Source: Fretibacterium fastidiosum
Lineage (GTDB): Bacteria; Synergistota; Synergistia; Synergistales; Aminobacteriaceae
Direction of reading: 5' to 3'
Length of the DNA stretch: 64,000 nucleotides
NCBI RefSeq assembly: GCF_964642095.1
Contig: NZ_OZ209244.1
Coordinates: 1,116,001 to 1,180,000 of the forward strand
Position 1 is the stretch's first letter. Each line of letters opens with the position of its first letter. The notes under the pieces are model-generated. The model was not told where the DNA came from, ran no database searches, and saw only the letters and a list, made by a program, of their open reading frames with translations. Shown in pieces: positions 51,287 through 63,961 of this stretch. Both the position numbers and the translations under genes were made by a program.

Positions 51287-51479
51287 TGCTTCCTCGTCCC
51301 TGCCGGGGGAAGCGAGGCGTACAGTTTTTTGGGTTTTCCGATAGTTTGCGGGGTATTCAGAACCTTAATAAAAAAGCGTTCTCCCTTGACCTTGTGCGTT
51401 TCCATCGTCGCGACACCCCTCAGTCCCTGCCCAGGCAGGGGCGCAGGGCTCTTTTAGTTGCCGGCTCATGACCATGAAC

Positions 51480-51563
51480 TGGTGCGGAGGAGGGGACTTG
51501 AACCCCTACGCCCGAAGGCGCCAGATCCTAAGTCTGGTGCGTCTGCCGTTTCGCCACCTCCGC
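51480..51563 (-). tRNA. tRNA-Leu (anticodon UAG)
   Basis: The minus strand gives acceptor GCGGAGG pairing with CCTCCGC, discriminator A, and encoded CCA. The anticodon loop is CTTAGGA (anticodon TAG), with a long class II variable arm (GCGCCTTCGGGCG) and T-arm GGGGTTCAAGTCCCC. It reads CUA codons and, by wobble, other CUN leucine codons. Confidence 0.95.
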
Positions 51564-51641
51564 TACGGAACCTCCGTTGTCCCCCCTGGCGGGGGATAAC
51601 GACACTGCCGCCCTGTCTGAAGCGGCAGGCCGGCTCAGAGT

Positions 51642-51650
51642 ATTGTAGCA
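51642..51650 (-). promoter_or_regulatory. Candidate tRNA-Leu promoter
   Basis: The minus strand reads TGTGCTACAAT, an extended -10 about 80 bases upstream of the tRNA. Two hairpins (TGCCGC/GCGGCA near 51616-51637 and a GTT(A)TCCCCC/GGGGGA stem near 51574-51600) lie in the leader. Confidence 0.4.
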
Positions 51651-51664
51651 CACGGACGACCGGT

Positions 51665-52852
51665 TCAGTAGGACGGCACGTAGGGCAGGGCGTCCGTCAT
51701 CAGGGTGTCCTTCAGGATGAAGCGGCGGTCGCGTACCTCCGCGATGTAGACCTGGCGGCTGACGGGACGGTGCAGCGACGGGGTGACGTCGAGGGTCTGG
51801 GCGCCGAAGGGGATGCCGCGAACCCGGCCCAGCGCGGTGAGCAGCGCGTCCCGGTCCAGCCGGTCCACGGGCTGGGGCAGGGCCCTGATCCCCCTCGTCA
51901 GCCACTCCGCCAGCGCGTTGGCGCGGCCTGCGGGCACCAGGTCCTTGACCTGCATGGCGCGCGTGTCCCACAGCTGCCGCTTCAGGGTGCTGAAGCCGCC
52001 CCGCTCGGACAGGAACAGGTTCTGGTCCGCGAAGAGCATCCCCTTGCAGGAGAGGTAGAGCGGCTCCGGCGCGGCGCAGTTCCAGAGCTGCCATGGGGTC
52101 TCGGTGCGCATGAACCCCCGCCACATCTCCCGCGCTCCCATGCCTCCGATGAAGGCGATCAGCACGCCGTTGGAGACGCTCCGAATCTCCTGCGCCACCA
52201 TGGAGAAGCTGTCGCTCACCGAGGCGTCCATCCAGAAGGGCATGGGCATGAAGCCCGCCAGGTCCAGAAGGGAATAGGCGATCTTCGCCTCGCGCTCCTG
52301 ATCGACGGTAAACCGGCTGGCCGCCAGGGCCACGTGGGCTTTGCGGTGGAGCGTCTGCGCGGCGAAGTTGGCGAAGGCGGCGCAGCGGTAGTCCCGGAAC
52401 ATGTCGAGCGCGAAGACGTTCGGCAGGGGCCGGCCGTCCTTGTCGATGAGGAGCTCCTCGCCTCCCGCCAGGAGGAGCGGCACCTTCTGGCCCCCCAGGC
52501 GCTGGATCAGCCCGCGGTCCACCTCCGGGACGGCAAAGCTCATCACCGCCGCGGTCCGCTCGTCGAGGGGCAGCCGCACGTCCGAGGCCTCGCCCGCCTC
52601 GGCCACGGGGACGAAGTGGACGTCGTGTCCGCCGATGCCCCTGCCGCTGTCCGCGATGTTGGCCTCATGCCACGCCAGCACCGTCAGGATCGACCTTCCC
52701 GCCTCGGTCTCCCAGCCGCCCTGAGGCGGAACCACGAAGACGGTCCACATCCAGTTCGGGGACTCCGCCGCAGGTGCCCTCTCCGGAGCGACGGCGCCGA
52801 ACAGCGCGAGCCATAGCGTCGCCATGAGGATCAAGGCCTTTTTGTCCCGCAT
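51665..52852 (-). CDS. Periplasmic-binding-like exported protein
   Basis: 395-residue exported protein with a signal peptide (about 1-28, cleaved near APAAES). The layout (WTVFVVPPQGGWETEAGRSILTVLAWHEANI, then AAVMSFAVPEVDRGLIQRLGGQKVPLLLAGG) resembles the two-lobe type I periplasmic binding proteins of the branched-chain amino acid receptors. Similarity is by pattern only. No transporter genes lie next to it, so it may be an orphan receptor or sensor. I start at ATG 52852 after GGAGAG; a TTG 7 codons upstream is possible. Confidence 0.55.
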   Translation of the reverse strand: MRDKKALILMATLWLALFGAVAPERAPAAESPNWMWTVFVVPPQGGWETEAGRSILTVLAWHEANIADSGRGIGGHDVHFVPVAEAGEASDVRLPLDERTAAVMSFAVPEVDRGLIQRLGGQKVPLLLAGGEELLIDKDGRPLPNVFALDMFRDYRCAAFANFAAQTLHRKAHVALAASRFTVDQEREAKIAYSLLDLAGFMPMPFWMDASVSDSFSMVAQEIRSVSNGVLIAFIGGMGAREMWRGFMRTETPWQLWNCAAPEPLYLSCKGMLFADQNLFLSERGGFSTLKRQLWDTRAMQVKDLVPAGRANALAEWLTRGIRALPQPVDRLDRDALLTALGRVRGIPFGAQTLDVTPSLHRPVSRQVYIAEVRDRRFILKDTLMTDALPYVPSY

Positions 52853-52942
52853 CTTCAGCAGCTCTCCCTTCAAAAATTATGAAAAGTCATAAAGAGAAGC
52901 GCGTTGGAGCGAAGCGCGTGCTGCTCTCTCTGCGCCGTTTTT

Positions 52943-52948
52943 ATTATA
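52943..52948 (-). promoter_or_regulatory. Candidate promoter -10 upstream of the binding-like protein
   Basis: The minus strand reads CACTATAATAAAAA, a perfect TATAAT 91 bases before the start codon. No convincing -35. The leader contains the inverted pair GCGCGTT/AACGCGC-like sequence near 52899-52918. Confidence 0.4.
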
Positions 52949-53004
52949 GTGTAAGACCGCCGTTTGAGCGAGTTCCCCGGCCGTCGGGGCGATTTGGCAA
53001 TAAA

Positions 53005-53041
53005 AAAGCGGCGGGCCCTGAGGTTCAGGGCCCGCCGCTTT
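53005..53041 (-). terminator. Terminator after ompH
   Basis: A 17-bp perfect stem with a 3-base loop (AAAGCGGCGGGCCCTGA and its complement), followed on the minus strand by TTTTTT. It ends the ompH transcript. Confidence 0.93.
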
Positions 53042-53059
53042 GTGCGTGAGGAGGTGTCC

Positions 53060-53530
53060 TTATTTCTTTGTGGCGGCAACCTTCGCCAGTTGCTGAATGA
53101 CGTCCTGCGTGATGTCCGTGCCGCCGATGAGGACGATGGACTTGTTGAGGACGAGGGTCAGGTTCTGCTTTGCGGCAACGTCCCGTGCGGCCTGCTGGCA
53201 CTCGCGATAGATGGGGTCCATGAGCGCCTGCTGCTCCTTGACGAGCTCCATGCGCTTCTGCTGGATGATCTGGGCCTTTTTGGCCTGATCGCTCTCCTTG
53301 TCCGCAGCCGCCTTGGCCTCGTTCTCCTTCTGGCGCGAGAGGTTGGCCGCCTGCTGCCTCGCGTTCGCCATGCCGGGGTGCTTGTTGACGACCTCGTCGA
53401 TGTCGATGACGCCCACGCCCTCGACGGGCACGGTGGCAGCGGGCTTCTGAGCCGCGAAGGACACGGACCCGACGGCCAGCACGAAGAGGAGCATCGCCGC
53501 GCACAGGAACGAAGACTTTTTCAAGATCAT
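53060..53530 (-). CDS. ompH: OmpH/Skp family periplasmic chaperone
   Basis: 156-residue periplasmic chaperone that holds unfolded outer-membrane proteins. A signal peptide (1-26, SFA-AQK) is followed by a short strand (VGVIDIDEVVNKHPGM), the long helical tentacle region (about 55-110, rich in Q, K, A and E) and a return strand (NLTLVLNKSIVLIGGTDIT). The last is the standard Skp topology. AGGAGG lies 9 bases before the ATG. It stands alone between its own promoter and terminator rather than beside bamA or lpxD. Confidence 0.9.
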   Translation of the reverse strand: MILKKSSFLCAAMLLFVLAVGSVSFAAQKPAATVPVEGVGVIDIDEVVNKHPGMANARQQAANLSRQKENEAKAAADKESDQAKKAQIIQQKRMELVKEQQALMDPIYRECQQAARDVAAKQNLTLVLNKSIVLIGGTDITQDVIQQLAKVAATKK

Positions 53531-53602
53531 AGAAAAATCCCTCCTAAAATCTAGAGAACACAGGCCTCCGCGAACGGACGTCCCGTTTGAGATGACGGGG
53601 CC

Positions 53603-53631
53603 ATTCTAGCATCCGGCCTGCGGAAGGGCAA
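53603..53631 (-). promoter_or_regulatory. Promoter of ompH
   Basis: On the minus strand TTGCCC (-35, 53626-53631) is exactly 17 bases from TAGAAT (-10, 53603-53608), with TG one base before the -10. It is the best-formed protein-gene promoter in the window. Confidence 0.65.
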
Positions 53632-53677
53632 ACGTCAGGATTACGCATATTCGGCTCGCGCTTCGGGCGCTCCCGCC

Positions 53678-55039
53678 TCACGCATCGTCGGGTCCAAGGT
53701 ATTCGCCGTCCTGCACGACGATGAGTTCAAGGTCGATGCAGCCGCAGTTCTCGAGGCCGTGGGGGACGTTTCTGGGGATGAAGAGCTCCATGCCCTCGCA
53801 GAGAAAGCTCTCCGTACCATCGAGGGTAGCCCTGGCCGTCCCGCGGAGGACGATCCAACGCTCGGTGCTGTGGCGGTGGGTTTGGAGGGGGACGGACCTG
53901 CCGGGCATCACGACGCTGCGCTTGACCCGGTGCCGCTCGTCCTCGTGCAGCACGCGGTAGTTCCCCCAGGGGCGGCTGCTCTCCGAGATCTGGCTGACCT
54001 CGCGCCGTCCGCGGCCCTTCAGCTCCTTCACGACGGCGCGCACCTCCTGGGAGGCCCCCCGTCGAGTGACGAAGAGCGCGTCCGGCGAGTCCACCACCAC
54101 CAGGTCCTCCACGCCGTTCAGCACCGTCAGCCGGCTGCGGGAGTCCACGAGGCAGTTTCGCGCGCCCCGCAGCGTCACGTCCCCCACGACGGCGTTGTCC
54201 TGATCGTCGCGCTCCAGCACGTCGTGCAGGGCGTCCCAGGACCCCACGTCGGACCACCCCGCGTCCAGGGGCGTCACCGCCACGCGCCCCGCCCGCTCCA
54301 TGACGGCGCAGTCAAAGGAGATGGAGGGCAGGTGGGGGAACGCCTCGCGCAGAAACGCGGTCCCCCGGCCAGCCTGGGCTGCCAGGTCCGGCGCCGTGCG
54401 GCCCATCTCATGGGCCAGGGTCCCCAGGGCGAACGCGAACACGCCGCTGTTCCAGAGGTAGTCCCCGCTCTTGACGTAGGTCTCCGCCGTGGGCAGGTCG
54501 GGCTTCTCCACGAAGGCCTCCGCCTCGAACCAGGCGCCGTGGGCCGCCCCCTTCCGGATGTAGCCGAACCCCGTCTCCGGGTGGCTGGGGACGACCCCCA
54601 GCGTCGCCATGAACCCCTCCCGTGCCGCCTGCACCGCCAGCTCGAGGGCGCGGGAGAAGGCGGCGGGCTCCTGCACGATGTGGTCGCTGGGCGCGACGAT
54701 CACCACGTCCTCATCCCCGGCCCCCGCCTCCCGCAGCGCTTCGATCCCCAGGAGGACGGCCGGCGCCGTTCCGCGGGCCATGGGCTCCTGCACGATGAAG
54801 TCCGGCGTCAGGGGGACGACCTCGCGCGCCTGGTGCGCCACCAGGGCCTCCCACTGAGCGCCCGTCACGGCGCGCATCCGATTGATGGGGACGACGTTCA
54901 GCATCCGCCTCAGGGTGTCCTGCAGGAGCGTTCCGGGGCCGCAGAGGGCCAGAAACTGCTTCGGCAGGTCCTCGCGGGAGCGCGGCCAGAGGCGCGTGCC
55001 GCTCCCCCCCGTGAGGATGATTCCGTATGATTGGGACAT
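53678..55039 (-). CDS. manC: Mannose-1-phosphate guanylyltransferase / mannose-6-phosphate isomerase
   Basis: Bifunctional 453-residue enzyme supplying GDP-mannose for surface polysaccharide. The N-terminal nucleotidyltransferase has GGSGTRLWPRSREDLPKQFL (about 10-29), APSDHIV, and EAFVEKPD. The C-terminal type II isomerase cupin has RPWGNYRVL, QTHRHSTERW with the metal histidines, and FIPRNVPHGLEN. I start at ATG 55039; the frame extends 25 codons upstream, but that part has no family resemblance. It may feed the glycosyltransferase pair at 49.6-51.3 kb, which is inference. Confidence 0.94.
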   Translation of the reverse strand: MSQSYGIILTGGSGTRLWPRSREDLPKQFLALCGPGTLLQDTLRRMLNVVPINRMRAVTGAQWEALVAHQAREVVPLTPDFIVQEPMARGTAPAVLLGIEALREAGAGDEDVVIVAPSDHIVQEPAAFSRALELAVQAAREGFMATLGVVPSHPETGFGYIRKGAAHGAWFEAEAFVEKPDLPTAETYVKSGDYLWNSGVFAFALGTLAHEMGRTAPDLAAQAGRGTAFLREAFPHLPSISFDCAVMERAGRVAVTPLDAGWSDVGSWDALHDVLERDDQDNAVVGDVTLRGARNCLVDSRSRLTVLNGVEDLVVVDSPDALFVTRRGASQEVRAVVKELKGRGRREVSQISESSRPWGNYRVLHEDERHRVKRSVVMPGRSVPLQTHRHSTERWIVLRGTARATLDGTESFLCEGMELFIPRNVPHGLENCGCIDLELIVVQDGEYLGPDDA

Positions 55040-55232
55040 TGTCTTCACCTGTCCTCGCCTTTCGTTGTCGTGCGGCGCCCTTCTCTTCCAAAAGGGTCCA
55101 AAGGGGCGGTCCACAGGAAACAGGATAGAGAAAAGGCGGAAAAAAGTAAAGCCGCGGCCGCCCGTTTTTCGATCTTTTCGGAAAACTCCCCGCCGGTCGC
55201 CCCTTGCGCGCCGCTTCAGAGGCCGCTATAAA

Positions 55233-55238
55233 TATAAT
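55233..55238 (+). promoter_or_regulatory. Candidate promoter -10 for the aldolase gene
   Basis: TATAAT within CTATAAATATAATAAAG, 35 bases before the GTG start. The -35 is not clear. Confidence 0.45.
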
Positions 55239-55272
55239 AAAGTAGATCATCGTTTCGAGGGGGCGGTTTCGA

Positions 55273-56307
55273 GTGTTTCGATTCGAGTGCGATTATCAGG
55301 AGGGATGCCATCCGCGCATCCTGGCGCGAATGACGGAGACGAACCTGGAGCAGACCTCGGGCTATGGCGCGGACCCTCATTGCCAGCGCGCAATGGCGCT
55401 GATTCAGAAGGCTGTGGGCGTCCCGGACGCGGAGGTCCATTTCCTCGTGGGCGGGACCCAGACGAACACGACGGTCATCAAGGCGCTCCTCAGACCGTGT
55501 CAGGGGGTCCTCTGCGTCGAGAGCGGGCACATCAACGTCCACGAGGCGGGCGCCATCGAGAGCACGGGGCACAAGGTGCTTTCGCTCCAGGGCAAGTGTG
55601 GCCTCCTGGACGCGGGGACCGTCCGGCAGTACCTGAAGGACTTCTACGACGACGAGACGCGTGAGCACAGGGTTCAGCCCGGCATGGTGTACGTCTCCCA
55701 CCCGTCGGAGTACGGCACGCTCTACACCAGGGAGCAGCTCGAGGAATTGCGCGCGGTGTGTACGGACTACGGCCTGCCGCTCTTCCTGGACGGCGCCCGT
55801 CTGGGCTACGGCGTGACGGCCCAGGGGACGGACGTCACGATTCAGGACGTCGCACGCCTGTGCGACGTCTTCTACATCGGCGGGACGAAGGTGGGGGCGC
55901 TCTTCGGCGAGGCGGTGGTGCGGTCGCGTCCGGGCCGCCTGAAGGACTTCCGCACGCTCGTCAAGCAGCAGGGCGGCATGTTGGCCAAGGGCAGGCTCCT
56001 GGGCATCCAGTTCGAGACGCTCTTTGAGGACGGCCTCTACTTCGAGATCGCCCGGCACGCCAACGAGCAGGCCATGCGCATCCGTGCCGCCTTTTTGGAG
56101 AGGGGCTTCCCCCTGTTCATCGACTCCCCAACGAACCAGCAGTTCCCCATCCTGACGGAGCGTCAGATCGAGCGTTTGAAGGGGGAGTTCTCCTTCGAGC
56201 GGTGGCAGCGGATGGACGAGGACAGAAGTGCGGTGCGCTTCTGCACCAGCTGGGCCACGACGCCGGAGAGCGTGGATGCGTTGACGGCGAGGGTCAGGAG
56301 CCTTTAG
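55273..56307 (+). CDS. Threonine aldolase family PLP enzyme
   Basis: 344-residue PLP lyase of the beta-eliminating/threonine aldolase family, cleaving threonine (or allo-threonine) to glycine and acetaldehyde. YGADPHCQRA, HFLVGGTQTN and FLDGARLGYG are the family blocks. The PLP lysine is K206 in YIGGTKVGA. It starts with GTG after GAGGGGG. It is monocistronic, between its own promoter and the rRNA operon. It adds another amino acid degradation step to a genome that appears to live on amino acids. Confidence 0.9.
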   Translation: MFRFECDYQEGCHPRILARMTETNLEQTSGYGADPHCQRAMALIQKAVGVPDAEVHFLVGGTQTNTTVIKALLRPCQGVLCVESGHINVHEAGAIESTGHKVLSLQGKCGLLDAGTVRQYLKDFYDDETREHRVQPGMVYVSHPSEYGTLYTREQLEELRAVCTDYGLPLFLDGARLGYGVTAQGTDVTIQDVARLCDVFYIGGTKVGALFGEAVVRSRPGRLKDFRTLVKQQGGMLAKGRLLGIQFETLFEDGLYFEIARHANEQAMRIRAAFLERGFPLFIDSPTNQQFPILTERQIERLKGEFSFERWQRMDEDRSAVRFCTSWATTPESVDALTARVRSL

Positions 56308-56359
56308 GCGGATGCGCGAAGGGTTTTTAAGGGAAAACGCAAAATTCACAATAGGGGGC

Positions 56360-56388
56360 TTTACAAGAGGGATTTTTTGGTGTAATAT
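56360..56388 (+). promoter_or_regulatory. rRNA operon promoter P1
   Basis: TTTACA (56360-56365) and TAATAT (56383-56388) are 17 bases apart, about 150 bases before the 16S gene. AT-rich sequence upstream (near 56326-56350) could act as an UP element. Confidence 0.7.
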
Positions 56389-56435
56389 ATCCGAGCTCTG
56401 AGTGAGCGATCCGGTTTTGAAATGGGTTTTGCACC

Positions 56436-56463
56436 TTGACAACGGAATTACGGGTGAGATATT
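56436..56463 (+). promoter_or_regulatory. Possible rRNA operon promoter P2
   Basis: A perfect TTGACA at 56436-56441 is followed after 16 bases by GATATT. Tandem promoters are usual for rRNA operons, but the -10 is imperfect. Confidence 0.4.
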
Positions 56464-56543
56464 GAGGTGAAGCGAGGGCTGAGGGGTGACCTGAGGCTTT
56501 TGCTGAGCTTTTTGAAGTACGAGTCGGTCGATTCGCAGTAGTT

Positions 56544-58061
<1,518 letters not shown>

Positions 58062-58228
58062 CTAAGGAGACCAGGTGAGTTGGACAAGTCCAGCTGACAC
58101 GAGTCTTAATGGTTTTAAACCGAGGAGTGCTTTTAAAGGGTTTGGCGCTGATTGCCGAGCCTCGATATCTTGCCCGTAGTTTTCCCTGTGTATATTGACA
58201 ACGAAATAGAAGGCAAAGATGAATTGGA

Positions 58229-61211
<2,983 letters not shown>

Positions 61212-61270
61212 CTCCAAATCATTGATGTTTTCTATTTTGGTTGTTGGTATATGCAGGGTAAAGAATTGTT

Positions 61271-61387
61271 TTCTGGTGGCCATGGCGGCAGGGGAACACC
61301 CGGACCCATGTCGAACCCGGAAGTTAAGCCTGCAAGCGCTGATGGTACTGTGTGGGGTACACACGGGAGAGTAGGTCGCTGCCAGAA
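61271..61387 (+). rRNA. rrf: 5S ribosomal RNA
   Basis: TTCTGGC at the start pairs with GCCAGAA at the end. CCCATGTCGAACCCGGAAGTTAAGC-type core (in pieces at 61304-61328) and GGGAGAGTAGGTCG are present. It lies about 60 bases after 23S; length 117. Confidence 0.95.
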
Positions 61388-61399
61388 AACTGATTTAAA

Positions 61400-61443
61400 G
61401 GCGGAGGAAGCTGACATACGTCAGCTTCCTCCGCCCTTTTTTA
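61400..61443 (+). terminator. rRNA operon terminator
   Basis: A 16-bp perfect stem (GGCGGAGGAAGCTGAC) with a 4-base loop, then CTTTTTTAT. Very strong intrinsic terminator 12 bases after 5S. Confidence 0.95.
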
Positions 61444-61455
61444 TGCCCACAAATT

Positions 61456-61490
61456 GACCCCTGCAAGAGGGGCACCCGTAGGGGCTGGGG
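61456..61490 (+). repeat. Intergenic repeat, short copy 3
   Basis: CCCCTGCAAGAGGGGCACCC then GTAGGGGCTGGGG matches the hairpin module near the left end of the elements at 23946 and 49291 (CCTGCAAGGGGGGCTGCCCC, then GCAGGGGCTGGGG in copy 1). No terminal repeats are present. Confidence 0.55.
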
Positions 61491-61541
61491 TAATCCAGCA
61501 CGACGACCTCCACGGAAACCCTCTGGCAAAATGACCCCGCT

Positions 61542-62405
61542 CTACGCGCGGTTGACCGAGCCGAAGAGCTCCATCTTCTCCTTGACCGTCGCCCTGATGG
61601 CGTCCATGCCGGGGGCCAGGAGCTTTCGGGGATCGAAGCCCTTGCCCTGCTGGTCCTTGCCCGACTCGATGTACTTTCGGGTGGCTTCCGCAAAGGCGAC
61701 CTGGCACTCCGTGTTGACGTTGATCTTGGAGACGCCCAGGGAGATGGCCTCCTGGATCATGGCCGCGGGGATGCCCGATCCGCCGTGCAGCACCAAGGGG
61801 AGGGCGCCGGTCCTCTTCTGTATGGCGTCGAGCGTCTCGAAGGAGAGCCCCTGCCAGTTGTCGGGGTACTTGCCGTGTATGTTCCCAATCCCTGCGGCCA
61901 GCATGTCGACCCCAAGTTCCGCGATGATGCGGCACTCCTCCGGGTCCGCGCATTCGCCCATCCCCAGGACGCCGTCCTCCTCGCCGCCGATGGTGCCCAC
62001 CTCCGCCTCGATGGACAGTCCCAGGGCGTGAGCCGCGTGGACCAACTCGCGCGTCTTTTCCAGGTTCTCGGCGATGGGGTAGTGCGAGCCGTCGAACATG
62101 ACGGAGGTGAAGCCAGCCTTGATGCACTTGTAGACCCCTTCATAGGTGCCGTGGTCCAGGTGCAGCGCGACGGGCACCGTGATCCCCAGGCCCTTGTCCA
62201 TGGCCCTCACCATCGCGGACACCGTGTCGAAGCCCGTCATGTACTTTCCCGCGCCCTCGGAGACGCCCAGGATGACGGGGCTCCTCAACTCTTCCGCCGT
62301 CAGCAGGACGGCCTTCGCCCACTCCAGATTGTTGATGTTGAAGTGCCCGACCGCGTAACGTCCCTCCCTCGCTCTCTTGAGCATTTCCGTTGCCGTCGTC
62401 AGCAT
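61542..62405 (-). CDS. fba: Class II fructose-1,6-bisphosphate aldolase
   Basis: Zinc-dependent aldolase of glycolysis and gluconeogenesis, 287 residues. YAVGHFNINNLEWAKA lies at the start; ALHLDHG holds H82, the catalytic D84 and zinc ligand H85. EAEVGTIGGEED, GNIHGKY and LHGGSGIP complete the zinc and phosphate sites. I start at ATG 62405 (GGGG about 8 bases upstream); a GTG 12 codons earlier lacks a better site. Tagatose-bisphosphate aldolase is a close relative, but no tagatose genes are adjacent. Confidence 0.94.
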   Translation of the reverse strand: MLTTATEMLKRAREGRYAVGHFNINNLEWAKAVLLTAEELRSPVILGVSEGAGKYMTGFDTVSAMVRAMDKGLGITVPVALHLDHGTYEGVYKCIKAGFTSVMFDGSHYPIAENLEKTRELVHAAHALGLSIEAEVGTIGGEEDGVLGMGECADPEECRIIAELGVDMLAAGIGNIHGKYPDNWQGLSFETLDAIQKRTGALPLVLHGGSGIPAAMIQEAISLGVSKINVNTECQVAFAEATRKYIESGKDQQGKGFDPRKLLAPGMDAIRATVKEKMELFGSVNRA

Positions 62406-62633
62406 TCTGAAAACCCCTTTGAATGAATTTTGTTTTTGCACTTAAAGTCGGATCGAGAAAGCACCGGCTGATCGCTGCGCTTCTGTTCATTATAGCATTG
62501 CGGCATTGTGCGCGAGCTCTCGATGAGTTTGGAATGCGCGCCGCCTTGTCGCTCAAGGCGACGAGTTTTGCCCCTGTAAGGGGAGGTGCCGAACGGAGCG
62601 GGGCGGAGGGGTTGTTTCGTATCCTATTCGCTT
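62406..62633. other. Intergenic sequence upstream of fba
   Basis: It holds a repeat copy (62566-62617) and an AT-rich patch (62425-62445, 62485-62500) suited to an fba promoter; TTATAGCAT at 62490 reads TGCTATAAT on the minus strand, an extended -10. A plus-strand frame of 145 codons through here looks like non-coding sequence. Confidence 0.45.
62566..62617 (-). repeat. Intergenic repeat, copy 4 (inverted)
   Basis: On the minus strand this reads AACCCCTCCG, a variable GC-rich centre, then CACCTCCCCTTACAGGGGC. It is the same module as at 24032-24080 and 49511-49556. Confidence 0.65.
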
Positions 62634-62854
62634 GGAGTGAGTCGGGGCCCCGGGCGTGCAGGCTTTGGAAGGGGGCCGTGCTCGGCTTCGTAGGTTCGGA
62701 TCTCGCTGCGCACAGCACGCACCAGCAGGCTGTTGAACGATTCGTCGTAGACGGCCGCCAGAATTTTTCCTTTCAGGAACGTATCTTCGTCGATGCGCAC
62801 CTGAGTGAATACGGACTTCGATTTGTCTGGGGCGGACGGCCTTTCAACCTCGGA
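62634..62854 (-). pseudogene. Ribbon-helix-helix (Arc-type) protein remnant
   Basis: A 73-codon open stretch encodes FTQVRIDEDTFLKGKILA and continues to AVRSEIRTYEAEHG, which has the strand-helix-helix pattern of Arc/MetJ-type DNA-binding antitoxins. There is no in-frame start before the core: the frame upstream meets stops, and the only start codon is a GTG inside the first strand (62800). An ATG in another frame at 62880, in a plausible position, suggests a frameshift. I read it as a decayed antitoxin or regulator gene with no visible toxin partner. Confidence 0.4.
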
Positions 62855-62947
62855 CTATAACGATTGCCTTTATCTCCCATGACTCTATCAACTCTGATCG
62901 TTACTCTCTATCTTTCGCCCCTTTTCATAATATGACCTATATTAACT

Positions 62948-63145
62948 CTAACGCTCCCTCTGGCCCCCTATTTGGAGTCCACTATACTGGGTCGTGTACT
63001 TTTTCCTGAGCCTGATGCTCTGCCTCCGACAGAGGCTCAGGGACTCTGCAGCTTCCTGGTTGGTCATCTTCTCGTTGACCAGCAGCTCCATGATCTTGAT
63101 GCGCTTGATCTCTTTTTGTGACAATGCTACTCGCTCCTGCTTCAT
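62948..63145 (-). pseudogene. Transposase N-terminal remnant (ISNCY/IS1202-like)
   Basis: About 65 codons starting MKQERVALSQKEIKRIKIMELL, then MTNQEAAESLSLCRRQSIRLRKKY. This is the N-terminal helix-turn-helix of ISNCY-family transposases, where the next segment would be a DDE integrase core. The frame stops after about 65 codons (GGQRER) and no core follows, so the element is truncated. It lies between the broken ribbon-helix-helix gene and the AT-rich TIR-like gene, marking an insertion hot spot. Confidence 0.65.
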
Positions 63146-63267
63146 ACCCAAGTATTACCAAAAGACCTGCCTGCCGCGGCATGGGGTGACATTATCACTG
63201 ATCAATGACACAAACATTGACAAAAGGTAGTTTTTATAGTAAAAACGGTTTGAGGAGGTGGCTTTTG

Positions 63268-63945
63268 ATGAAAACAGATGAAGCATTAGAGATTTTGAAA
63301 GCTCAGGGATTGATGTTAGAAGAGCAAAAAAGGTTAACTAATGGGACCGGCGACCAGTTACGTTTTAAAACTGGTGAAATCGTTAATATTTTTAACAAGG
63401 GTACTTTTTCGGTACAGGGCAAAAACAAACCGCGAATCGAAAAGATTTTGTGGGACGCTACGGGAACTGCACAAACAACACCAATAGCACCGTCGCGCGA
63501 AGTATTTGTTGTATATGGCCATGACACAACTGCACGGACACAATTAGAAGCTATGTTGCGACGGTGGGACATTGAACCACTTATTCTCGACCAGCTTCCA
63601 TCAGAGGGACAAACTATAATTGAAAAGCTGGAAAATTATACACAGCAAGCACATTATGCCATAGTTCTTACTACACCAGATGATGAGGGGCATCCTACCA
63701 ATAAGCCTGGTGAAAAACGATATCGCGCTCGACAAAATGTTGTTTTGGAGTTAGGTATGCTTTTGGCTAAATTAGGTAGGAGTAAGGTTGCTATTCTGAT
63801 AAAGGATCAAGAAAACATGGAAAAGCCATCCGATATTAACGGTCTTATGTATATTTCATTCAGAGATAACGTCGAAGATGGAAAATTAAATCTATTCAAA
63901 GAATTGTGTGCCGCTGGATTTAATATTGATAGCAAAAAACTATAA
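63268..63945 (+). CDS. TIR-like nucleotide-binding protein, defence-type
   Basis: 225-residue protein. Residues 78 to about 205 match the TIR-like predicted nucleotide-binding domain (PF10137 type): REVFVVYGHD at the first strand, SEGQTIIEKLE, VLTTPDDEG, and RARQNVVLELG with the conserved glutamate E161. Such domains are NAD-consuming effectors in CBASS and other antiphage systems. Residues 1-60 form a separate domain with TGEIVNIFNKGTFSVQGK, resembling the TBP-like fold at the N-terminus of RNase HIII. The start at 63268 has GAGGAGG 9 bases upstream. The gene is strikingly AT-rich against its neighbours, so recently acquired. No partner is visible before the window ends. Confidence 0.75.
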   Translation: MKTDEALEILKAQGLMLEEQKRLTNGTGDQLRFKTGEIVNIFNKGTFSVQGKNKPRIEKILWDATGTAQTTPIAPSREVFVVYGHDTTARTQLEAMLRRWDIEPLILDQLPSEGQTIIEKLENYTQQAHYAIVLTTPDDEGHPTNKPGEKRYRARQNVVLELGMLLAKLGRSKVAILIKDQENMEKPSDINGLMYISFRDNVEDGKLNLFKELCAAGFNIDSKKL

Positions 63946-63961
63946 AGGCTTCCACCATTAA

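Noticed and set aside
51431..51448. CCCTGCC/GGCAGGG hairpin downstream of tRNA-Leu as a terminator
   Set aside because: No U-tract on the minus strand; kept only as a possible repeat-family hairpin.
62423..62860. 145-codon plus-strand frame upstream of the transposase remnant
   Set aside because: It crosses a repeat copy and runs antisense to the ribbon-helix-helix remnant. No ribosome site or motif.
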